NCBI GenBank assembly: GCA_001787035.1
Contig: MFUY01000023.1
Coordinates: forward strand, 1-10,033
Origin: Candidatus Nomurabacteria bacterium RIFCSPLOWO2_01_FULL_41_12
GTDB lineage: Bacteria > Patescibacteriota > Minisyncoccia > Phycocordibacterales > UBA9973
DNA length: 10,033 bases
Reading direction: 5' to 3'
The number at the start of each line of letters is the position of its first letter. Position 1 is the first letter of the stretch. The notes under the pieces are model-generated. The model was not told where the DNA came from, did not search any database, and was given only the letters and a program-made list of their open reading frames with translations. The position numbers and the translations under genes are program-made. Below are positions 5,141 through 10,033 of the stretch, piece after piece.

Positions 5141-5211
5141 TGCGGCTAGGGAGAATCGAACTCCCGTCTCATCCTTGGCAAGGACGTGTTCTACCACTAA
5201 ACCATAACCGC
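5141..5211 (-). tRNA. tRNA-Gly (anticodon GCC)
   Basis: A 71-base cloverleaf on the minus strand. The acceptor GCGGTTA pairs with TAGCCGC (one G-T pair) and the discriminator is A. The anticodon stem CGTCC/GGATG holds the loop TTGCCAA, giving GCC, and the T-arm is GGGAG-TTCGATT-CTCCC. CAA follows the discriminator, so CCA is not encoded. With the UCC isoacceptor at 2805-2875 the window covers GGA/GGG and GGC/GGU reading. Confidence 0.95.
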
Positions 5212-5355
5212 AATATTTATTTTTTTTAATTTCCTATTCTATTTTAATATTTTATTACAATTAACGCAACAGCAATATTACCATATAAAATAAGCATTAT
5301 TTGCCAATATTTTTAAAATAGTGTAAAGTATGGATATTATTATAAAAATAACAAT

Positions 5356-5430
5356 GCGCCCGTAGCTCAACGGATAGAGTAATCGTCTTCGGAACGATTG
5401 ATGTGGGTTCGATTCCTGCCGGGCGCACCA
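5356..5430 (+). tRNA. tRNA-Arg (anticodon UCG) with encoded CCA
   Basis: A 75-base gene including CCA at 5428-5430. The acceptor GCGCCCG pairs with CGGGCGC and the discriminator is A. The anticodon stem ATCGT/ACGAT encloses the loop CTTCGGA, giving TCG. The T-arm is of normal form. It is the only one of the four tRNAs here with an encoded CCA. A possible -10, TATTAT (5335-5340), stands at about the right distance upstream, without a convincing -35. The CCA end lies seven bases before the start codon of cca. Confidence 0.95.
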
Positions 5431-5437
5431 GAATTTA

Positions 5438-7015
5438 ATGAAAAATATTAATAATCTAACATTGAAAATACCTAAAGAAGTTTTATATGTAACCGATACG
5501 CTTGAAAAAGCGAGTTTTGACGCATATCTTGTCGGGGGATGTGTTCGTGATCTCATAATGAATAAAGAGCCGAAGGATTGGGATGTTACTACCAATGCAA
5601 AACCCGAGCAAATTATCAGCCTTTTTGAGAAAACTGTTTATGAAAACACCTTCGGGACAGTAGCTGTTATTCAAGAAGATGTTTCACAAGAAACATTACG
5701 CCAAATAGAGGTTACGCCATATAGGGTTGAGGCAAAATATAGTGATTTTAGGCACCCGGATGAGGTAAAGTTCAGCGATAAGTTTGAAGATGACCTTAAA
5801 AGACGTGATTTCACTATAAATGCCATGGCGCTTAATTTATCTGGAAAAAACACCATAACGGACATATATGGTGGTTTAAAGGACATAAAGGACAAGACCA
5901 TTAGAGCTGTCGGCAATCCAAATGATCGGTTTTCTGAAGACGCTCTTCGCATGCTCCGCGCTATTCGTTTTGCGGTGCAGTTAAATTTTTCCATAGCACA
6001 AGAAACTTCTGAAAGCATTTTAAAAAATTCAGATTTGATAAAAAAAATATCAGAGGAACGCATCCGCGATGAATTTGAAAAGATAGTTATGTCGGAAAAT
6101 CCGGACGCAGGAATTGTGATGTTGCAAAAATTTGGGTTGCTTAAACATATTATCCCTGAACTTGAAGAGGGAATAGGCTGTGAACAGCTGGGGGAGCACA
6201 TTTATGATGTTTGGGAGCATTTACTCCATGCATTACAGCACGCGGCGGATAAAAATTGGTCTTTAGAAATAAGGCTTGCGGCACTTTTCCATGATATCGG
6301 GAAACCAAAGACGCGAAGATTAGCTACGCTTGCCCCGACCAAAAATTCTCCTGCCTCGCCCGATGCTTTTGCTCAGGCCCGGACCCAACCAGACCATTCG
6401 CAAAAGCATACGGGCTCGGCTAAGAAGAAATACACTTTTTACGGCCATGAAGTTGTAGGTGCGCGAATGGCGAAAAAAATAATGGAGAGATTGAAATTTC
6501 CCAACAAAGGAGTTGAACTAGTAGAAAAACTGGTACGAAACCATATGTTTTTCTCTGATACGGAATTAATAACGCTTAGCGCTGTGCGCAGAATAATTAC
6601 AAAAGTGGGTATAGAAAATATATGGCTTCTGATGAACATTCGTGAGTGCGACAGAGTAGGCATGAAGAAAAAAGAAGCGCCATACAGATTGCGCAAATAT
6701 TTTGCAATGATAGAGGAAGCGTTGCGCGACCCAATATCTGTAGGCCAGTTGAAAATTAATGGAAAATTTATGATAAAAGAGCTCGGCATCGCGCCCGGAC
6801 CCAGGATGGGGTGGATCTTAAATGCTTTACTTGAAGAAATACTCGATGCGCCGGAGAAAAATACTGTGGAGCATCTCTCCGAACTTGTTAAATCACTTAA
6901 CATACTAGGCGACGCTGAGCTCCGAACTCTCGGCGAGCGTGGCAAAGAGAAAAAAGAAGAATTAGAAGAAGAGGAAGTAGAAAAATTGCATACTAAGCAC
7001 GGAGTGAGGAAATAA
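5438..7015 (+). CDS. cca: CCA-adding tRNA nucleotidyltransferase with HD domain
   Basis: Adds or repairs the 3' CCA of tRNAs from CTP and ATP in the cytoplasm; needed by the three tRNAs here that lack encoded CCA. Bacterial-type class II layout: head domain LVGGCVRD (31-38) and DWDV (47-50, metal-binding carboxylates); RRDFTINAMAL (122-132); the nucleotide-selecting neck RFSEDALRMLRAIRF (164-178); then an HD domain with HDIGKP (285-290) and FYGHE (334-338). At 525 residues it is longer than typical 400-450 residue members. Part of the excess is an in-frame insertion at about 295-328 in the HD domain, encoded by DNA with a 10-bp perfect inverted repeat, and part a charged C-terminal tail (about 490-525). 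The start is fixed by homology; only seven bases separate it from tRNA-Arg and there is no Shine-Dalgarno. It ends five bases from the convergent gene. Confidence 0.93.
   Translation: MKNINNLTLKIPKEVLYVTDTLEKASFDAYLVGGCVRDLIMNKEPKDWDVTTNAKPEQIISLFEKTVYENTFGTVAVIQEDVSQETLRQIEVTPYRVEAKYSDFRHPDEVKFSDKFEDDLKRRDFTINAMALNLSGKNTITDIYGGLKDIKDKTIRAVGNPNDRFSEDALRMLRAIRFAVQLNFSIAQETSESILKNSDLIKKISEERIRDEFEKIVMSENPDAGIVMLQKFGLLKHIIPELEEGIGCEQLGEHIYDVWEHLLHALQHAADKNWSLEIRLAALFHDIGKPKTRRLATLAPTKNSPASPDAFAQARTQPDHSQKHTGSAKKKYTFYGHEVVGARMAKKIMERLKFPNKGVELVEKLVRNHMFFSDTELITLSAVRRIITKVGIENIWLLMNIRECDRVGMKKKEAPYRLRKYFAMIEEALRDPISVGQLKINGKFMIKELGIAPGPRMGWILNALLEEILDAPEKNTVEHLSELVKSLNILGDAELRTLGERGKEKKEELEEEEVEKLHTKHGVRK
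5680..5695. other. Third parS-like site, inside cca
   Basis: TGTTTCACAAGAAACA differs from the parS consensus at two central bases (14/16). It encodes VSQET (cca residues 82-86), in a surface-loop position between two head-domain strands, which parallels VSRET at the yraN site. It is 742 bp from the intergenic parS. The central mismatches make ParB binding uncertain. Confidence 0.45.
6354..6419. repeat. Imperfect palindrome inserted in frame in the HD domain of cca
   Basis: ATGCTTTTGC (6363-6372) and GCAAAAGCAT (6400-6409) are exact inverted copies separated by 27 bases. The pairing extends outward (CCTCGCCCG at 6354-6362 against ACGGGCTCGG at 6410-6419) with a bulge and two mismatches. It lies within the extra segment between HDIGKPKTRR and KKKYTFYGHE (residues about 295-328), which is GC-richer and rich in Pro, Ala, Ser, Thr and Gln, unlike the rest of the protein. 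Confidence 0.6.
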
Positions 7016-7020
7016 AAACT

Positions 7021-8790
7021 TTACGATACTTCCTGCTGATAGCAGGTTTCACAGTAAACTGTTTCCGGGCGGTCGGGGGAATATGATGTTTCAAATTCAT
7101 TCAAACATTTACCTTCGTGGCCGTGATTTGCAGTTGCCTGTGGTGAGCCTACCGAACCACACATACAAGAACGGGGCCAGAAATTTACCGGATTTCTTAG
7201 TTGTGACAATTCAAAATTTCTTGTACTCGGACATTTTTGAGGTAATGGTATATTCCATTTTTTATACATAATCAACTCATCCGGAATGATTCTAAAAGCC
7301 TTAGTGCATTTATGATTTTGAGCTGATTTTTTATCTAAATCCCATGCTTGGCATAGAATAATCTCAGAAAGAATCCCATCGTCGACTTTTTCTATAGTAT
7401 CCGGTAAATCTTTCCAACTTTTCGTTGGAACATAGCTTTTTTCTTCAATACTATCCCATGAGTATCCTAATTCAGTAGCTTTTTCCTCGGTGAGGGGCAT
7501 ATATTCTTGCGCCAAAGTTTCATTGTATTTGTGTGGACTTAACTCTACCGGGAAGAATTCTCCATATTTGCAAGTTCTCCCTTTATTATCTACAAAAGGC
7601 ACGTCTGACATTTGGGCTATTATTTTTGCTTTAATTTCTTTATATGTTTTCTCGTTGTATTGCTTATTTAAGATACAATATTCCTTTTTACGCACCGAAA
7701 TACAGCCAAATGAATTATTTAAATGATCACAGTCTATAAAGTAACTTGATTCCATATTATTCTCGCCATTTATGCCGACAATACATCGTGAGGAGAAGTC
7801 AATATTATTAGATTCATACACTAACTCACCTGCATTTATACCGAATACATCCATGCAGTCTTTAGGATTTTTACTACCACGTACCGCGTATCTTTCGTTT
7901 TCACCATCAATAATATACCAAGAGTCTCGGACGTTTTTAGAATTATAAATAAAATCACCAGAAACATTATAGTTACGTTCCCCCGTCATAAATTTATGAA
8001 GAGCTTTTTCTTGTATAGTTTTTTGAAAATCAAGAAACGTTTTTTTGAAAGCGGAATACGAACCTAGCATTTCCTTTTTTATTTTTTGGAATTCTTCTTT
8101 TGATACAGGTTTGTTAAAAACATGATAATTTTTGTTTCTTAGATTATAGCTGAAAAGGCAGTTTTGGCAGTTTCGGCAATCATATAAAAAGGCCGAGTCA
8201 ATGCAATTTGTACAATTTCGGCTAAAAAATAATTGATTACATTGAGTGCAATCTACCGAAGAAAAACACAATTCACAATTTTTTATGAATAAACAATCCC
8301 AGCAATCTTTACACTCAAGCACTGTTTGGCCATAGCCGCAATTTTCAGAAAACCAACTACCAAAGAGAAGATAGCTACTCTTTAAGTGTGCGGTAAAATT
8401 ACAATATTCACTATTTACATTTTTAGTCGAATAAGATGACGGTCTTGGGGTCACTTTAAGTAGTGCCTTAAATTGCTCAAAAAAAGGGGTGTTGAAATCA
8501 TAATCACGGCTGTAATCTAGGGGGTCCCATTTGTCGCTCCACCAACAATCGTGGCAGTATACGGGAAATTCTGCATTTGCTTTATACATGGAGATAATAT
8601 TATTTTTACACAAATCACAAGTTCTTTTATATAAAGAGCGTTCGTTTCTCCATACTAATTTTCGCGCGAGGCGGCACTGCGGGCAAAAAGTTGGTGGTGG
8701 AACATTTATCTTTTCATAAAAATTAAAGTCTTCACTTTCTATAGTGAAATCATTTTTGCAGTTCTGGCATTTTTTTGTTTCTGAATTCAT
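7021..8790 (-). CDS. Large cysteine-rich protein with zinc ribbons and Cys-ladder repeats (paralog 1)
   Basis: A 589-residue protein of unknown function, with no signal peptide or membrane helix. N-terminal zinc-ribbon-like pairs: C8/C11 with C36/C39, then C58/C61 with C79/C82. Next, at about 130-211, an array of closely spaced Cys (151, 160, 163, 166, 172, 175, 181, 184, 193, 196, 205, 208, 211), with recurring Cys pairs such as NCELC, CTQC, NCTNC and CRNCQNC, ends in the motif NLRNKNYHVFNKPVSKEEF (216-234). A second, Cys-poorer module (about 270-365) ends in the related VRKKEYCILNKQYNEKTY (366-383). A C-terminal ribbon has RSCMC (540-544), C562 and YCETCYQQE (579-587). The family looks typical of Parcubacteria; deposited names I recall for it are uninformative. 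It follows its partial paralog by 39 bases on the same strand, probably in one transcript. Redox, metal storage or RNA/protein binding are guesses. Confidence 0.8.
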   Translation of the reverse strand: MNSETKKCQNCKNDFTIESEDFNFYEKINVPPPTFCPQCRLARKLVWRNERSLYKRTCDLCKNNIISMYKANAEFPVYCHDCWWSDKWDPLDYSRDYDFNTPFFEQFKALLKVTPRPSSYSTKNVNSEYCNFTAHLKSSYLLFGSWFSENCGYGQTVLECKDCWDCLFIKNCELCFSSVDCTQCNQLFFSRNCTNCIDSAFLYDCRNCQNCLFSYNLRNKNYHVFNKPVSKEEFQKIKKEMLGSYSAFKKTFLDFQKTIQEKALHKFMTGERNYNVSGDFIYNSKNVRDSWYIIDGENERYAVRGSKNPKDCMDVFGINAGELVYESNNIDFSSRCIVGINGENNMESSYFIDCDHLNNSFGCISVRKKEYCILNKQYNEKTYKEIKAKIIAQMSDVPFVDNKGRTCKYGEFFPVELSPHKYNETLAQEYMPLTEEKATELGYSWDSIEEKSYVPTKSWKDLPDTIEKVDDGILSEIILCQAWDLDKKSAQNHKCTKAFRIIPDELIMYKKWNIPLPQKCPSTRNFELSQLRNPVNFWPRSCMCGSVGSPQATANHGHEGKCLNEFETSYSPDRPETVYCETCYQQEVS

Positions 8791-8829
8791 AGTTCTTATT
8801 CTAACATTCTATAGAACATTGGAACGAGT

Positions 8830-10033
8830 CTAAGACACCTCCTGTTGATAACAAGACTCACAATACACAATTTCTTTTCGGTCGGGGGAGTAAGAGGTTT
8901 CAAACTCACTTGGACATCGGATGTCCAAGTGGAGAGGGTGATTAGTTTTGTCGCACATGCAGGAGCGGGGCCAGAGTTTGCGGGGGTTTCTTTTTTTCAT
9001 CCTATCCTGGTGCCGGCATTCAAAGTCCTTGCGGGGTAAGGGTATATTCATCCTCTTATAAAAATTAAATTCTCCTTTAATGATGCGGAAATTCTTTTTA
9101 CAATCCTTACAAACTAAAACTTCTTTCAAAATATCTTCTGTAACCTCCTCAATAGTCTCTGGCATCTCTGGCTCTCTGATTGTTTCCTTGCCATATGTGC
9201 CAGACGTCTCCTTTTGCCAATTAAAACCTTTTTCTTTAGCTTCTTTTTCATCCATCGGAAAATATTCTTGCGCTAGGGTTTCATTGTAGCCAAAAGGGGA
9301 TAAAGAAGGAGGGATAAAATCCCCATACACACCTTCAGTTTTCATATTCTCAATAATTTGTGCTTTTAATTTTTCATATTCTTCCTTGCTATATTGCTTA
9401 TTTAAAATGCAGTATTTTTTATTGCGTAATCCAACACAGCCAAAGATATTATCACCATTTTCTATTGTGTCGGAATATTCTATATTGCTTCCGGAAAATG
9501 TGTAAACTGAATGCTTAACGTTAAATATGCTAAGCACCCCCATGACATCCAAGCAAAGCTCCGGTTTATAGTAAGAATTATTTAAATCATAAGAATCGAT
9601 TGGTCCTTCGGCATCAGCGATATATTTGCAGTTTTTTGCGTTTTCGGCATCAAAACCAAGTACCACATCGTGGCAATTATACATATAGTCGCCACTCGCT
9701 TTTTTACATTTTACTTGATGAGCGAACTTTACCAAGGATTGTCCTTTTATTTTTTCAAATTCCATTTTAGCTTCCTCTAATTTTAGGTGAGAAGACAAAA
9801 TTTCTTTTTTCTTCATCTCATATTCTTCTTTTGACACGGGCTTGTTGAATATGTGATAATTTTTATGCCTCAAGTTTGTCGAAAAGATACAATTTTGGCA
9901 ATCACGCATATCAAAGCAGAAAAGCAGGTCGGTACTCGCCTCGCAATTTTCCGAGAACATGCAATTATAAGACTTTCTGGTATCAATACACTCGTAACAA
10001 AGTTCGGAATCCTGGATAAAATCAGAATCCACC
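8830..10033 (-). CDS. Cysteine-rich paralog 2, 3' part (5' end beyond the window)
   Basis: The frame is open to the right edge (about 401 codons) and ends TAG at 8832-8830. The GTG at the edge is only an internal Val: alignment to paralog 1 shows about 160 N-terminal residues are missing. Visible parts (numbered from that GTG as residue 1): end of the Cys ladder (C12, C15, C24, C30, C39, C45, C48); NLRHKNYHIFNKPVSKEEY (53-71); a second module ending LRNKKYCILNKQYSKEEY (202-219); the shared YNETLAQEYFPM (249-260); and a C-terminal ribbon with CKDC (308-311), RSCMC (356-360), C373 and YCESCYQQEVS (390-400). Unlike paralog 1, the C-terminal CxxC pair is intact here. Order of the shared motifs and near-identical C-termini show tandem duplication followed by strong divergence. 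Function unknown. Confidence 0.8.
   Translation of the reverse strand, partial: VDSDFIQDSELCYECIDTRKSYNCMFSENCEASTDLLFCFDMRDCQNCIFSTNLRHKNYHIFNKPVSKEEYEMKKKEILSSHLKLEEAKMEFEKIKGQSLVKFAHQVKCKKASGDYMYNCHDVVLGFDAENAKNCKYIADAEGPIDSYDLNNSYYKPELCLDVMGVLSIFNVKHSVYTFSGSNIEYSDTIENGDNIFGCVGLRNKKYCILNKQYSKEEYEKLKAQIIENMKTEGVYGDFIPPSLSPFGYNETLAQEYFPMDEKEAKEKGFNWQKETSGTYGKETIREPEMPETIEEVTEDILKEVLVCKDCKKNFRIIKGEFNFYKRMNIPLPRKDFECRHQDRMKKRNPRKLWPRSCMCDKTNHPLHLDIRCPSEFETSYSPDRKEIVYCESCYQQEVS

Noticed and set aside
5038..5229. 63-residue hydrophobic plus-strand reading frame
   Set aside because: It runs across the complement of tRNA-Gly(GCC), and its hydrophobicity is what T-rich DNA gives in any frame.
5671..6201. 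Long minus-strand reading frames within cca (also 6439-6945)
   Set aside because: They lie opposite well-conserved cca motifs, are Ser/Phe-rich as antisense frames usually are, and show no domains.
7046..7062. GTTTCACAGTAAACT near the end of paralog 1 as a further parS site
   Set aside because: Four or more mismatches including the centre, and the sequence is explained by the conserved protein motif (ETVYCETCYQQ).
1..10033. Recoded UGA (as in some related candidate phyla)
   Set aside because: All recognisable genes read through with the standard code and end in TAA or TAG without in-frame UGA.

Overview
The window looks like a chromosomal piece of a candidate-phyla-radiation (Patescibacteria, probably Parcubacteria-like) genome. 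The grounds are an AT-rich sequence with the standard code, short or absent ribosome-binding sites, three of four tRNAs lacking an encoded CCA end, and a tandem pair of large cysteine-rich proteins of a type I associate with that group. The lineage is an inference from gene content; no marker gene here settles it.

Layout. 1-273 (minus) is the 5' part of an unrecognised gene with a near-consensus promoter. 274-541 is a divergent intergenic region holding a perfect 19-bp inverted repeat next to a DnaA-box-like 9-mer. 542-1759 (plus) is a secreted LysM/M23 murein peptidase. It converges, two bases apart, with a ZIP metal transporter (1762-2511, minus). 2561-2792 holds a complete minimal gene on the minus strand: promoter, strong Shine-Dalgarno, 44-residue single-helix membrane protein and terminator. 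tRNA-Gly(UCC) follows at 2805-2875, then a secreted or anchored beta-helix protein (2939-4150), a 120-bp hairpin array bounded by copies of the tRNA-Pro 3' end, tRNA-Pro(UGG), and a YraN-family endonuclease-like gene (4422-4829). 4830-5140 is an AT-rich gene-free stretch. Then come tRNA-Gly(GCC), tRNA-Arg(UCG) on the plus strand, and a CCA-adding enzyme (5438-7015) starting seven bases after that tRNA. 7021-10033 (minus) carries two tandem cysteine-rich paralogs, the upstream one cut by the window edge.

The most striking signal is a cluster of ParB-binding (parS) sites. One nearly perfect palindrome lies in the gene-free stretch (4938-4953), a one-mismatch site lies inside yraN (4635-4650, encoding VSRET), and a two-mismatch site lies inside cca (5680-5695, encoding VSQET). 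The first two also share a weaker half-matching site 22-24 bp to their left, so a composite unit seems duplicated. This suggests the window is close to the replication origin or is a centromere-like locus, although no parA, parB or dnaA gene is present here.

Other points of interest are a palindrome-containing in-frame insertion in the HD domain of the CCA enzyme, the partial duplication of tRNA-Pro, and the two multi-cysteine proteins, which combine zinc ribbons with a repeated Cys-ladder module of unknown function. The tRNA genes fit functionally with cca: the three minus-strand tRNAs need CCA addition, while the tRNA-Arg adjoining cca already encodes it.
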